A stretch of 64,000 bases of DNA from Streptomyces bicolor (lineage in GTDB: Bacteria > Actinomycetota > Actinomycetes > Streptomycetales > Streptomycetaceae). This document shows, piece by piece, positions 8,685 to 16,777 of this stretch. The stretch is taken from NCBI RefSeq assembly GCF_000719285.1, contig NZ_JOFS01000002.1, forward strand, positions 62,001 through 126,000, given 5' to 3'. The stretch's first letter is position 1, and each line of letters opens with the position of its first letter. The notes beneath the pieces are model-generated. The model saw nothing but the letters and a program-made list of their open reading frames with translations, did no database searches and was not told the origin of the DNA. Made by a program: the position numbers and the translations under genes.

Positions 8685-10109
8685 ATGGCAACGGCGCCCA
8701 GCGTCTCCTACTCGATGACGGTCCGGCTGGAGGTGCCCGCGAGCGGAACCGCGGTCTCCCAGCTCACCACGGCCGTCGAGTCCCACGGAGGCTCGGTCAC
8801 CGGCCTCGACGTCACCGCATCCGGGCACGAGAAGCTCCGGATCGACGTCACCATCGCCGCCACCTCCACCGCGCACGCCGACGAGATCGTCGAGCAGCTG
8901 CGCACCATCGAGGGCGTCACGCTCGGCAAGGTCTCCGACCGTACGTTCCTCATGCACCTCGGCGGCAAGATCGAGATGGCGTCGAAGCACCCCATCCGCA
9001 ACCGTGACGACCTGTCCATGGTCTACACGCCGGGTGTGGCCCGCGTCTGCATGGCGATCGCCGAGAACCCCGAGGACGCGCGGCGTCTGACGATCAAGCG
9101 GAACTCCGTTGCGGTTGTGACGGACGGTTCGGCCGTGCTGGGCCTCGGCAACATCGGCCCGAAGGCCGCCCTTCCCGTCATGGAGGGCAAGGCGGCCCTC
9201 TTCAAGCGGTTCGCCGGCATCGACGCCTGGCCGATCTGCCTCGACACCCAGGACACCGACGCGATCGTCGAGATCGTCAAGGCGATCGCCCCCGGGTTCG
9301 CCGGCATCAACCTCGAGGACATCTCCGCCCCCCGCTGCTTCGAGATCGAGGCACGCCTGCGCGAGGCCCTCGACATCCCCGTCTTCCACGACGACCAGCA
9401 CGGCACGGCGATCGTCGTCCTCGCCGCCCTGACCAACGCACTTCGCGTCGCGAGCAAGGCGATCGAGAACATCCGCGTCGTCATGTCCGGCGCCGGCGCG
9501 GCCGGTACGGCCATCCTCAAGCTGCTGCTCGCGGCGGGCGTGAAGAACGCCGTAGTCGCCGACATCCACGGTGTCGTGCACGCCGGCCGTGAGGACCTGC
9601 GGGAGGCCCCCGCCGACTCGCCGCTGCGCTGGATCGCCGACAACACCAACCCCGAGGGCCTGACCGGCACGCTGAAGGAGGCCGTGCGCGGCGCCGACGT
9701 CTTCATCGGCGTCTCGGCCCCGAACGTGCTCGACGGCGACGACGTGGCCGCCATGGCCGACGACGCGATCGTGTTCGCGCTCGCGAACCCGGACCCCGAG
9801 GTCGACCCGGCAATCGCCCGTCAGACGGCGGCAGTTGTGGCCACGGGCCGCTCCGACTTCCCGAACCAGATCAACAACGTGCTGGTCTTCCCGGGCGTCT
9901 TCCGCGGTCTGCTGGACGCGCAGTCCCGCACGGTCAACACCGACATGATGCTCGCGGCCGCGAAGGCGCTGGCGGACGTGGTGACCGAGGACGAGCTGAA
10001 CGCGAACTACATCATCCCGAGCGTGTTCAACGACAAGGTCGCGGGCGCGGTCGCGGGTGCGGTGCGGGAGGCGGCGAAGGCGGCGTCCGCGGTGACGACG
10101 GCCGAGTAA
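8685..10109 (+). CDS. Malic enzyme (malate oxidoreductase, decarboxylating) with N-terminal ACT domain
   Basis: 474 residues. Residues about 8-82 form an ACT-like regulatory domain (SMTVRLEVPASGTAVSQL). The malic enzyme core follows: SMVYTPGVARV (catalytic Tyr), then VTDGSAVLGLGNIGP, the metal-ligand region NLEDISAPRCFEIE and HDDQHGTA, and the NAD(P)-binding Rossmann motif GAGAAGTA. It converts malate to pyruvate plus CO2, feeding reducing power and the C3 pool. The start follows GAGGAA. S. coelicolor has two malic enzymes, and the gene at this position is reported as the NAD-dependent one; cofactor preference is not provable here. Confidence 0.92.
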   Translation: MATAPSVSYSMTVRLEVPASGTAVSQLTTAVESHGGSVTGLDVTASGHEKLRIDVTIAATSTAHADEIVEQLRTIEGVTLGKVSDRTFLMHLGGKIEMASKHPIRNRDDLSMVYTPGVARVCMAIAENPEDARRLTIKRNSVAVVTDGSAVLGLGNIGPKAALPVMEGKAALFKRFAGIDAWPICLDTQDTDAIVEIVKAIAPGFAGINLEDISAPRCFEIEARLREALDIPVFHDDQHGTAIVVLAALTNALRVASKAIENIRVVMSGAGAAGTAILKLLLAAGVKNAVVADIHGVVHAGREDLREAPADSPLRWIADNTNPEGLTGTLKEAVRGADVFIGVSAPNVLDGDDVAAMADDAIVFALANPDPEVDPAIARQTAAVVATGRSDFPNQINNVLVFPGVFRGLLDAQSRTVNTDMMLAAAKALADVVTEDELNANYIIPSVFNDKVAGAVAGAVREAAKAASAVTTAE

Positions 10110-10125
10110 TCACCTGGAATCGGTG

Positions 10126-10161
10126 CCTCACAGCCCCGAGATGTGTGTGTGGGCTGTGAGG
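10126..10161. terminator. Hairpin after the malic enzyme gene
   Basis: A perfect 11-bp stem (CCTCACAGCCC at 10126-10136, GGGCTGTGAGG at 10151-10161) with a GT-rich 14-nt loop starts 16 bp after the stop. No T-tract follows. It is the likely end of the malic enzyme transcript. Confidence 0.65.
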
Positions 10162-10469
10162 ATCGCCACGGCAAGCCCTTGTAACGGCGCGTCGTGGAAC
10201 CAAGGGCCTGTGACCGCCGTTTATGGTGACGGCCAAGTTCAGGCCCTCTCTTCGTGTGACTCCCAAGGGTGTTCTCACGACTCCTCCGGGTGCCGGATTG
10301 GCTTTCCCGCCGCAGGTAGGGGCAGGATGCGTCTCTGGGCGCGAGGGTCTGACGACGGACCCGGGTCCCGGGTCTCACCGAGGACCCTGGCAGCATCGAC
10401 ATCGCTGTGCCCGACATGCGGCTCCGCCGCGTGGCACGCCTCAAGGCAAATGAACACGGGAGTAACAAC
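10162..10469. other. Gene-free leader region before hupA
   Basis: About 310 bp without a gene. It holds GCCCTTG (10175-10181) facing CAAGGGC (10201-10207), a -10-like TATGGT at 10222-10227 with no convincing -35, and at 10415-10434 a 20-nt match to the core of a repeat family also present near 35.2 and 55.0 kb (ATGCGGCTCCGCCGCG). A long 5' untranslated region for hupA is likely. Confidence 0.4.
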
Positions 10470-10751
10470 ATGAACCGCAGTGAGCTGGTGGCCGCGCTGG
10501 CCGACCGCGCCGAGGTGACCCGCAAGGACGCCGACGCTGTGCTGGCCGCTTTCGCCGAGGTCGTCGGCGACATCGTCTCCAAGGGCGACGAGAAGGTCAC
10601 GATCCCCGGCTTCCTGACCTTCGAGCGCACCCACCGTGCCGCTCGCACCGCGCGCAACCCGCAGACCGGCGACCCGATCCAGATCCCGGCCGGCTACAGC
10701 GTGAAGGTCTCCGCGGGCTCCAAGCTCAAGGAAGCCGCGAAGGGCAAGTAA
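10470..10751 (+). CDS. hupA: HU-family nucleoid-associated DNA-binding protein
   Basis: 93 residues, the standard HU length. The N-terminal helices (MNRSELVAALADRAEVTRKDADAV) and the signature GFLTFERTHRAARTARNPQTG are intact, including the beta-arm ending in NPQTGDPIQIPAG. HU bends and compacts DNA. Streptomyces also encode a second HU with a lysine-rich tail (HupS); this one lacks the tail, so it is the vegetative HupA type. CGGGAG lies 7 nt before the ATG; the frame is open further upstream but without family features. Confidence 0.93.
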   Translation: MNRSELVAALADRAEVTRKDADAVLAAFAEVVGDIVSKGDEKVTIPGFLTFERTHRAARTARNPQTGDPIQIPAGYSVKVSAGSKLKEAAKGK

Positions 10752-10820
10752 GCGCTCCGCTTTGAGCGCCGGGGACTGAGCGCCGTCGGTGTCTGAGCGC
10801 CGTTCGTGTCCGCCGGTCCG

Positions 10821-10865
10821 TTGTGGCTGGTCGCGCACAGTTCCCCGCGCCCCTTTGGGGCGCTG
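10821..10865. repeat. Short copy of the GGGGCGCGGGG repeat family
   Basis: Read on the minus strand this is CCCCAAAGGGGCGCGGGG followed by AACTGTGCGCGACCAGCCAC. It shares both flanks with the copies near 35.2 and 55.0 kb but lacks their TATCGATATGCGGCTCC core. It lies just after hupA. Confidence 0.5.
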
Positions 10866-10869
10866 CACC

Positions 10870-10919
10870 AACGCCGCTGGGGCGGCCACCCGAACTCGGG
10901 TGGCCGCCCCAGCGGCGTT
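10870..10919. terminator. 24-bp hairpin between convergent hupA and murA
   Basis: A perfect 24-bp inverted repeat (10870-10893 with 10896-10919) has a 2-nt loop (AC) and runs A-rich into T-rich ends (AACGCC...GGCGTTT). It is a bidirectional terminator for the convergent hupA and murA transcripts. Confidence 0.85.
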
Positions 10920-10927
10920 TCGGCAAC

Positions 10928-10989
10928 GTCAGCCGAGTGCCTTCCCGGGCAACTCCACCTTCGCGCCCAGCTCGACGAGCTTCTCCATG
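10928..10989 (-). repeat. Duplicated 3' end of murA
   Basis: 62 bp here match 11065-11126, the end of murA, with two mismatches at an offset of 137 bp. The copy encodes the same last residues (MEKLVELGAKVELPGKALG and stop). The mismatches leave the protein sequence unchanged. It is untranslated as it stands because it lies after the murA stop. A G-rich hairpin segment (10998-11040) separates the two. Confidence 0.8.
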
Positions 10990-11065
10990 CTGTGTCTATC
11001 CGGGGGATAACCCCCGGACCCCCAGCCGGAGGGCGTTGTCGCTGGCCCGGGCCGGGAGCCTGGCG

Positions 11066-12406
11066 TCAGCCGAGTGCCTTTCCGGGCAACTCCACCTTCG
11101 CGCCCAGCTCCACGAGCTTCTCCATGAAGTTCTCGTAGCCGCGGTTGATCAGGTCGATGCCGTGGACCCGGGACGTGCCCTGGGCCGCCAGGGCCGCGAT
11201 GAGGTACGAGAAGCCGCCGCGCAGGTCGGGGATGACGAGGTCGGCGCCCTGGAGCTTCGTGGGGCCCGAGACGACCGCGGAGTGCAGGAAGTTGCGCTGA
11301 CCGAAGCGGCAGTCGGAGCTGCCGAGGCACTCGCGGTAGAGCTGGATGTGGGCGCCCATCTGGTTCAGCGCGGAGGTGAAGCCGAGGCGGGACTCGTAGA
11401 CCGTCTCGTGGATGATGGAGAGGCCCGTCGCCTGCGTCAGGGCCACCACCAGCGGCTGCTGCCAGTCGGTCTGGAAGCCGGGGTGCACGTCCGTCTCGAG
11501 CGCGATGGACTTCAACTGGCCACCGGGGTGCCAGAAACGGATGCCCTCGTCGTCGATCTGGAAGGCACCGCCCACCTTCCGGTAGGTGTTGAGGAACGTC
11601 ATCATCGAGCGCTGCTGGGCGCCACGGACGTAGATGTTGCCCTCGGTCGCGAGCGCCGCGGACGCCCAGGAGGCGGCCTCCAGGCGGTCCGGAAGCGCGC
11701 GGTGGGTGTAACCGCCGAGCTTGTCCACACCGGTGATGCGGATCGTGCGGTCGGTGTCCATCGCGATGATGGCGCCCATCTTCTGCAGGACGCAGATCAG
11801 GTCCTCGATCTCCGGCTCCACGGCCGCGTTCGAGAGCTCGGTGACACCTTCGGCGAGGACGGCCGTCAGCAGCACCTGCTCGGTCGCGCCCACGGACGGG
11901 TACGGCAGCCGGATCTTCGTGCCGCGCAGCCGCTGCGGGGCCTCCAGGTACTGCCCGTCGGCCCGCTTCTCGATCGTCGCGCCGAACTGGCGCAGCACCT
12001 CGAAGTGGAAGTCGATGGGCCGGCCGCCGATGTCGCAGCCGCCGAGGCCGGGGATGAACGCGTGCCCGAGGCGGTGCAGCAGCGGACCGCACAGGAGGAT
12101 CGGGATACGGCTGGAACCCGCGTGGGCATCGATGTCAGCGACGTTCGCGCTCTCCACATGCGAGGGGTCCATCACCAACTCCCCAGGTTCCTCACCCGGG
12201 CGGACCGTCACCCCGTGCAGCTGCAGCAGACCGCGTACGACACGCACGTCACGGATGTCCGGCACGTTGCGCAGTCGACTTGGCTCGCCGCCCAGCAGAG
12301 CGGCGACCATTGCCTTCGGTACGAGGTTCTTCGCACCGCGGACACGGATCTCGCCCTCCAGCGGGGTTCCGCCGTGGACAAGCAGGACATCGTCGTTGAC
12401 GGTCAT
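11066..12406 (-). CDS. murA: UDP-N-acetylglucosamine 1-carboxyvinyltransferase
   Basis: 446 residues. It transfers enolpyruvate from PEP to UDP-GlcNAc, the first committed step of peptidoglycan synthesis, in the cytoplasm. Lys26 (RGAKN) and the mobile loop with Cys124 (PGLGGCDIGGRP) match the catalytic residues of the family. A Cys, not the Asp seen in mycobacteria, predicts sensitivity to fosfomycin-type alkylation. The repeated inside-out alpha/beta barrel pattern is complete to the C-terminal ELGAKVELPGKALG. The ATG at 12406 begins the standard MTVNDDVLLVHGG; the frame is open much further upstream but without family sequence. The gene is monocistronic and divergent from the YqgE gene. Streptomyces usually carry a second MurA elsewhere. 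Confidence 0.93.
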   Translation of the reverse strand: MTVNDDVLLVHGGTPLEGEIRVRGAKNLVPKAMVAALLGGEPSRLRNVPDIRDVRVVRGLLQLHGVTVRPGEEPGELVMDPSHVESANVADIDAHAGSSRIPILLCGPLLHRLGHAFIPGLGGCDIGGRPIDFHFEVLRQFGATIEKRADGQYLEAPQRLRGTKIRLPYPSVGATEQVLLTAVLAEGVTELSNAAVEPEIEDLICVLQKMGAIIAMDTDRTIRITGVDKLGGYTHRALPDRLEAASWASAALATEGNIYVRGAQQRSMMTFLNTYRKVGGAFQIDDEGIRFWHPGGQLKSIALETDVHPGFQTDWQQPLVVALTQATGLSIIHETVYESRLGFTSALNQMGAHIQLYRECLGSSDCRFGQRNFLHSAVVSGPTKLQGADLVIPDLRGGFSYLIAALAAQGTSRVHGIDLINRGYENFMEKLVELGAKVELPGKALG

Positions 12407-12649
12407 GTATCTCGCGTTCCGATGAGTTGGGCAGGGGCCAGGAGGGAAAGGGTAATCGCCGCCGACCCCCCTTCTGTAAGCCCGAGTACGGCTCAGGAAC
12501 GTCATAGCTCTGTCACAACACGAACGGTTCTCCGCCGGGCACGAACGGTCACCACGGCGCCAGTGCGCCGGGGGCGCTCCTTTCTGCCCTGAGCTGCATT
12601 CACTCCCGAACCCGCATTGCCTCCCCACACGAAGGGAAGATGCGGGATC
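12407..12649. promoter_or_regulatory. Divergent promoter region, murA / YqgE-family gene
   Basis: 243 bp between two divergent starts. A GAAGGGAAG ribosome site for the plus-strand gene lies at about 12633. Apart from generally lower GC (for example GTCATAGCTCTGTCACAAC near 12502) I see no clear paired -35/-10 hexamers. Confidence 0.4.
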
Positions 12650-13231
12650 ATGTCTGGCATGACCGAGGTGTCCTCGCTCACAGGGCGGCTGCTCGTGGCA
12701 ACGCCCGCCCTGGCGGACCCGAACTTCGACCGCGCGGTGGTGCTCCTTCTCGACCACGACGAGGAGGGCTCCCTCGGTGTCGTCCTCAACCGTCCGACCC
12801 CCGTGGAGGTGGGCGACATCCTGGAGGGCTGGGCGGATCTCGCCGGTGAGCCCGGCGTCGTCTTCCAGGGCGGCCCGGTGTCCCTCGACTCGGCGCTCGG
12901 CGTCGCCGTCATCCCCGGCGACGCGAACGGCGAGAGCGCCCCGCTGGGCTGGCGCCGGGTGCACGGCGCGATCGGGCTCGTGGACCTGGAGGCGCCGCCG
13001 GAGCTGCTCGCCTCGGCCGTCGGCAGTCTGAGAATCTTCGCCGGGTACGCCGGCTGGGGCCCCGGCCAGCTGGAGGACGAGCTGGTGGAGGGCGCCTGGT
13101 ACGTCGTCGAGTCGGAGCCGGGGGACGTCTCCTCGCCGTCCCCGGAACGCCTGTGGCGCGAGGTGCTGCGCCGCCAGCGCAACGAGCTCGCGATGGTGGC
13201 GACGTATCCGGACGACCCGTCGCTCAACTGA
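12650..13231 (+). CDS. YqgE/AlgH family protein (DUF179)
   Basis: 193 residues. Family landmarks are LLVATPALADPNFDRAVVLL near the N-terminus, GSLGVVLNRPT, and the later FAGYAGWGPGQLEDEL block. AlgH/YqgE proteins are widespread small cytoplasmic proteins of unsettled function; in Pseudomonas AlgH influences alginate regulation. I take the ATG at 12650 after GAAGGGAAG; a second Met three codons later is possible. Followed 29 bp later by the DUF3039 gene on the same strand, so probably co-transcribed. Confidence 0.85.
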   Translation: MSGMTEVSSLTGRLLVATPALADPNFDRAVVLLLDHDEEGSLGVVLNRPTPVEVGDILEGWADLAGEPGVVFQGGPVSLDSALGVAVIPGDANGESAPLGWRRVHGAIGLVDLEAPPELLASAVGSLRIFAGYAGWGPGQLEDELVEGAWYVVESEPGDVSSPSPERLWREVLRRQRNELAMVATYPDDPSLN

Positions 13232-13260
13232 AACATGTGAGCTTCAGTACTCTTGGCGTT

Positions 13261-13548
13261 ATGAGCACTCTCGAGCCCGAGCGCGGGACTGGTACGGGGA
13301 CCCTCGTAGAGCCGACGCCACAGGTGTCCCACGGCGACGGCGACCACGAGCGCTTCGCCCACTACGTCCAGAAGGACAAGATCATGGCGAGCGCCCTCGA
13401 CGGCACCCCCGTCGTGGCGCTCTGCGGCAAGGTCTGGGTGCCTGGTCGCGACCCGAAGAAGTACCCCGTGTGTCCCATGTGCAAGGAGATCTACGAGTCC
13501 ATGGGCGCGGGCGGTGACGACAAGGGCAAGGGCGGCGACAAGAAGTAG
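13261..13548 (+). CDS. DUF3039 small zinc-binding-type protein
   Basis: 95 residues. Conserved features are HERFAHYVQKDKI and a probable metal site made of ALCGKVWVPGRDP plus CPMCKEIY. The tail is Gly/Lys-rich and probably disordered. This actinobacterial family has no known function; the three Cys and nearby His suggest a structural zinc. It sits directly behind the YqgE gene and ahead of a strong terminator. Confidence 0.8.
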   Translation: MSTLEPERGTGTGTLVEPTPQVSHGDGDHERFAHYVQKDKIMASALDGTPVVALCGKVWVPGRDPKKYPVCPMCKEIYESMGAGGDDKGKGGDKK

Positions 13549-13576
13549 TCCTGCCTTCGGTCTGAGCTTCTCACCG

Positions 13577-13618
13577 AGGCCCCCTGGGCGCGTTCCAGCG
13601 CGCCCCGGGGGCCTTTGT
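13577..13618. terminator. Terminator after the DUF3039 gene
   Basis: An imperfect 16-bp stem (AGGCCCCCTGGGCGCG with GCGCGCCCCGGGGGCCT) is followed by TTGTTGTG. The position, 29 bp after the stop, and the short T-tail fit intrinsic termination. Confidence 0.8.
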
Positions 13619-13628
13619 TGTGTCACGA

Positions 13629-13644
13629 AGTGGTTGAGACCTCT
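13629..13644. promoter_or_regulatory. DasR-responsive element (dre)-like operator
   Basis: AGTGGTTGAGACCTCT matches the dre consensus A(G/C)TGGTCTAGACCA(G/C)T at 13 of 16 positions. DasR is the GntR-type repressor of GlcNAc and chitin metabolism in Streptomyces and is released by glucosamine-6-phosphate. The site touches the -35 of the transporter promoter, as expected for repression. Confidence 0.65.
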
Positions 13645-13673
13645 TGTCGGCATGTTCATGTAGTCCATAGCCT
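13644..13673 (+). promoter_or_regulatory. HrdB-type promoter of the sugar transporter operon
   Basis: TTGTCG at 13644-13649, an 18-bp spacer and TAGCCT at 13668-13673 fit the Streptomyces housekeeping consensus. The dre-like site ends at the first base of the -35. A second inverted repeat, TTGCA-TATTC-TGCAA (13698-13712), lies just downstream and could be a further operator. Confidence 0.5.
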
Positions 13674-13734
13674 CCGTTGTGCACAGCGAAACAGTCATTG
13701 CATATTCTGCAACGCACTCTCGGAGGGCCCCTCC

Positions 13735-15027
13735 ATGAAGCTGTCCCCGCGTCTCGCCGTCCTGCTCTCGGCCCTGGTCGTCACGGCCTGCGCCCCTCAG
13801 ACGTCCACCAACTCCTCCTCCGACAAGGACGACAAGACCGGCACCCTGCGGGTCTGGCTCTTCCAGGAAGTCGGCAACAAGCCGAAGGAGAAGGCCGTCG
13901 ACTCCGTCGTCGCCGCCTTCGAGAAGGAGCACGAGGGCACGAAGGTCGAAGTCGAGTACATCCCGATCGAGACCCGCGCCCAGCGCGTCAAGGCCGCCTT
14001 CAACGACCCCGAGTCCGCGCCCGACGTGATGGAGTACGGCAACACCGACACCGCCGGCTATGTGAAGGACGGCGGACTCCTCGACGTCACCGAGGAGTTC
14101 GGCGACTGGAGCGAGACGAAGGACACCGACCCCACGGCCAAGCAGTCCGTCACCGTGGACGGCAAGATCTACGGTGCGCCCTTCTACGTCGGCGTCCGCG
14201 CCCTGTACTACCGGACCGACGTCTTCGAGGAGCTCGGCCTCGAAGTCCCGAAGACCATGGACGAGTTGGCGACGACGGCCCGCGAGATCCGCGCCGCCAA
14301 GCCGGAGTTGTACGGGCTCGTGGTGGGCGGTGCCTACACGTACGGCGCGATGCCCTTCGTATGGGCCAACGGCGGTGAGATCGCCACGGGCAAGGGCGGC
14401 TCGTACGCCTCGGCGATCGACAGCGCGGCCGCCCAGAAGGGCATCAAGGCGTACACGTCCCTCTTCTCCGACGACAACTGTCCCGCCGCCAAGTGCGCGG
14501 GCATGGGCGGCAATGACACGGTGACCGCGTTCGCGGCCGGCAAGGCGGGCATGGCCATCGGCGGCGACTTCAGCCACACCGCGGTGGAGGCCGGGAAGGT
14601 GAAGGGCAAGTACGCGGTCGTCCCGCTGCCGGGGGTGAAGGCGGGGTCCATCGCACCGGCGTTCGCCGGGGGCAACAACATCGGGGTGCTGAAGAGCACG
14701 TCGCACCGGACGCTGGCGGTCGAGTTGATGGAGCAGCTGGCCTCGAAGAAGACGCAGGCGTCGATGTTCGAGGCGATGGGGTTCCTGCCGACGTTCTCCG
14801 ACGTCAGGCAGCAGGTTGCGGCTGAGGAGCCGTATGTGAAGCCCTTCGCGGAGACCCTCGCCGCGGGGACCAAGTTCGTCCCTGCCTCGCCCGCATGGGC
14901 GCAGATCGACTCGTCGCTGGTGCTGCCGACGATGTTCCAGGAGGTCATCAGCGGCAAGAAGGACGTGGCGGCGGCCTCCAAGGAGGCTGCGAAGAAGATG
15001 GACGACGCGTTCGGATCCATCGGGTGA
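13735..15027 (+). CDS. Sugar ABC transporter substrate-binding lipoprotein
   Basis: 430 residues. A lipoprotein signal peptide ends in the lipobox VVTAC with Cys19 as the lipidated residue. The mature part is a family-1 (MalE-like) carbohydrate-binding protein (GTLRVWLFQEVG ... WANGGEIATGKGG). It should sit outside the membrane and deliver sugar to the two permeases that follow. CGGAGGG is 7 nt upstream of the ATG. Context (GH20 hexosaminidase and a dre-like operator) suggests an amino sugar such as chitobiose or a GlcNAc-containing oligosaccharide; the ligand is inferred, not seen. Confidence 0.88.
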   Translation: MKLSPRLAVLLSALVVTACAPQTSTNSSSDKDDKTGTLRVWLFQEVGNKPKEKAVDSVVAAFEKEHEGTKVEVEYIPIETRAQRVKAAFNDPESAPDVMEYGNTDTAGYVKDGGLLDVTEEFGDWSETKDTDPTAKQSVTVDGKIYGAPFYVGVRALYYRTDVFEELGLEVPKTMDELATTAREIRAAKPELYGLVVGGAYTYGAMPFVWANGGEIATGKGGSYASAIDSAAAQKGIKAYTSLFSDDNCPAAKCAGMGGNDTVTAFAAGKAGMAIGGDFSHTAVEAGKVKGKYAVVPLPGVKAGSIAPAFAGGNNIGVLKSTSHRTLAVELMEQLASKKTQASMFEAMGFLPTFSDVRQQVAAEEPYVKPFAETLAAGTKFVPASPAWAQIDSSLVLPTMFQEVISGKKDVAAASKEAAKKMDDAFGSIG

Positions 15028-15914
15028 CCTCAGTGACCAACCGCACCACCTGGACCCCCTGGCTCTATCTCGCCCCCGCTCTCGTCGTTCTCGGCGGGCT
15101 GCTCGTCTACCCCGTCTATCAGCTCGGGCTGATCTCGTTCTTCGAGTACACCCAGGCTCAGGTCAGCGGCGGGGAACCGACGACGTTCCAGGGGTTCGGG
15201 AACTACTCGGAGCTGTTCTCGGACGCCCAGTTCTGGCAGGTACTGCTCGCCACCGTCGTCTTCGCGGCGGCCTGCGTCGTGTCCACCCTCGCCGTCGGCT
15301 GCGCTCTCGCCGTGCTGCTCACGCGCGTGCGTGCCGTGCCGCGGCTGGCGCTGATGCTGGCCGCGCTGGGGGCGTGGGCGACCCCCGCCATCACCGGGTC
15401 GACGGTGTGGCTGTTCCTGTTCGACCCGGACTTCGGGCCGGTGAACCGGGTGCTGGGCCTCGGCGACCACTCGTGGACGTACGGGCGGTTCAGCGCCTTC
15501 TTCCTCGTCCTGCTCGAAGTGGTGTGGTGCTCCTTTCCGTTCGTCATGGTGACGGTCTACGCCGGCATCCGCGCCGTGCCGGCCGAGGTGCTGGAGGCCG
15601 CCGCGCTGGACGGTGCCTCGCAGTGGCGGATCTGGCGGTCGGTGCTGGCGCCGATGCTGCGGCCGATCCTGGTGGTCGTCACCATCCAGTCGGTGATCTG
15701 GGACTTCAAGGTCTTCACACAGATCTACGTCATGACGAACGGCGGCGGCATCGCGGGACAGAACCTCGTGCTGAACGTGTACGCCTACCAGAAGGCCTTC
15801 GCGTCCTCCCAGTACAGCCTCGGCTCGGCGATCGGCGTGGTGATGCTGCTGATCCTGCTGGCCGTGACGCTCGTGTACCTGCGGCTGTTGCGCAGGCAGG
15901 GGGAGGAGCTGTGA
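15024..15914 (+). CDS. Sugar ABC transporter permease (MalF type)
   Basis: 296 residues with six predicted membrane helices and the EAA loop EAAALDGASQWRIWRSVLAPML, which contacts the ATPase. The GTG at 15024 overlaps the preceding stop (GTGA); a GTG at 15033 is also possible. It pairs with the next permease to form the channel. No ATPase gene is present in this operon; in Streptomyces many sugar importers share the ATPase MsiK. Confidence 0.88.
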   Translation: MTSVTNRTTWTPWLYLAPALVVLGGLLVYPVYQLGLISFFEYTQAQVSGGEPTTFQGFGNYSELFSDAQFWQVLLATVVFAAACVVSTLAVGCALAVLLTRVRAVPRLALMLAALGAWATPAITGSTVWLFLFDPDFGPVNRVLGLGDHSWTYGRFSAFFLVLLEVVWCSFPFVMVTVYAGIRAVPAEVLEAAALDGASQWRIWRSVLAPMLRPILVVVTIQSVIWDFKVFTQIYVMTNGGGIAGQNLVLNVYAYQKAFASSQYSLGSAIGVVMLLILLAVTLVYLRLLRRQGEEL

Positions 15915-16762
15915 GGTCCGTGAGTTCCGTGACGTTCGTACGGCGGCCCTGGCGGCTGCTCGCGGAGGCGTCCGCGTTGCTGATCGCCGTCGTGGTCGCG
16001 TTTCCGCTGTACTGGATGGTGCTCAGCGCCTTCAAACCGGCCGGGGAGATCGAGTCGAGCGAGCCGCGGCCGTGGACTCTGGCGCCTTCCCTGGATTCCT
16101 TCCGGCGGGTCTTCGAGCAGAACGAATTCGGCCGTTACTTCCTCAACAGCCTTGTCGTCGCGTGCACCGTCGTGATCGCCTCGGCGTTGATCGCGTTTCT
16201 CGCGGCGACCGCGGTGACACGCTTCCGCTTCCGCTTCCGGACCACGCTCCTGATCATGTTTCTGGTGGCCCAGATGGTGCCCGTGGAAGCCCTCACGATC
16301 CCCCTGTTCTTCCTCATGCGGGACTTCGGCCAACTGAACACGCTGGGCTCGCTGATCCTGCCGCACATCGCCTTCTCGCTGCCCTTCGCGATCTGGATGC
16401 TGCGGGGGTTTGTGAAGGCCGTTCCTCAGGCCCTGGAGGAGGCCGCGTACATCGACGGGGCGAGCCGGTCGCGATTCCTGTGGCAGATCCTTTTCCCGCT
16501 GGTCTTCCCGGGGCTCGTGGCCACCAGCGTTTTCTCCTTCATCTCCGCCTGGAACGACTTCCTGTTCGCCAAGTCCTTCATCATCAGCGACACCTCCCAG
16601 TCGACCCTCCCGATGGCCCTGCTCGTCTTCTACAAGCCGGACGAGCCGGACTGGGGCGGGGTGATGGCGGCGTCTACGGTGATGACGATTCCGGTGCTGA
16701 TCTTCTTCGTACTCGTGCAGCGGCGCCTGGTGTCCGGGCTCGGCGGCGCGGTCAAGGACTGA
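15911..16762 (+). CDS. Sugar ABC transporter permease (MalG type)
   Basis: 283 residues, six predicted helices, EAA loop EEAAYIDGASRSRFLWQILFPL. It starts at GTG 15911, overlapping the upstream stop by four bases, so the transporter genes are translationally coupled. Two more in-frame GTGs (15920, 15929) are alternative starts. It forms the heteromeric membrane channel with the preceding permease. Confidence 0.88.
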   Translation: MRSVSSVTFVRRPWRLLAEASALLIAVVVAFPLYWMVLSAFKPAGEIESSEPRPWTLAPSLDSFRRVFEQNEFGRYFLNSLVVACTVVIASALIAFLAATAVTRFRFRFRTTLLIMFLVAQMVPVEALTIPLFFLMRDFGQLNTLGSLILPHIAFSLPFAIWMLRGFVKAVPQALEEAAYIDGASRSRFLWQILFPLVFPGLVATSVFSFISAWNDFLFAKSFIISDTSQSTLPMALLVFYKPDEPDWGGVMAASTVMTIPVLIFFVLVQRRLVSGLGGAVKD

Positions 16763-16777
16763 AAGGTCTGATCATTC

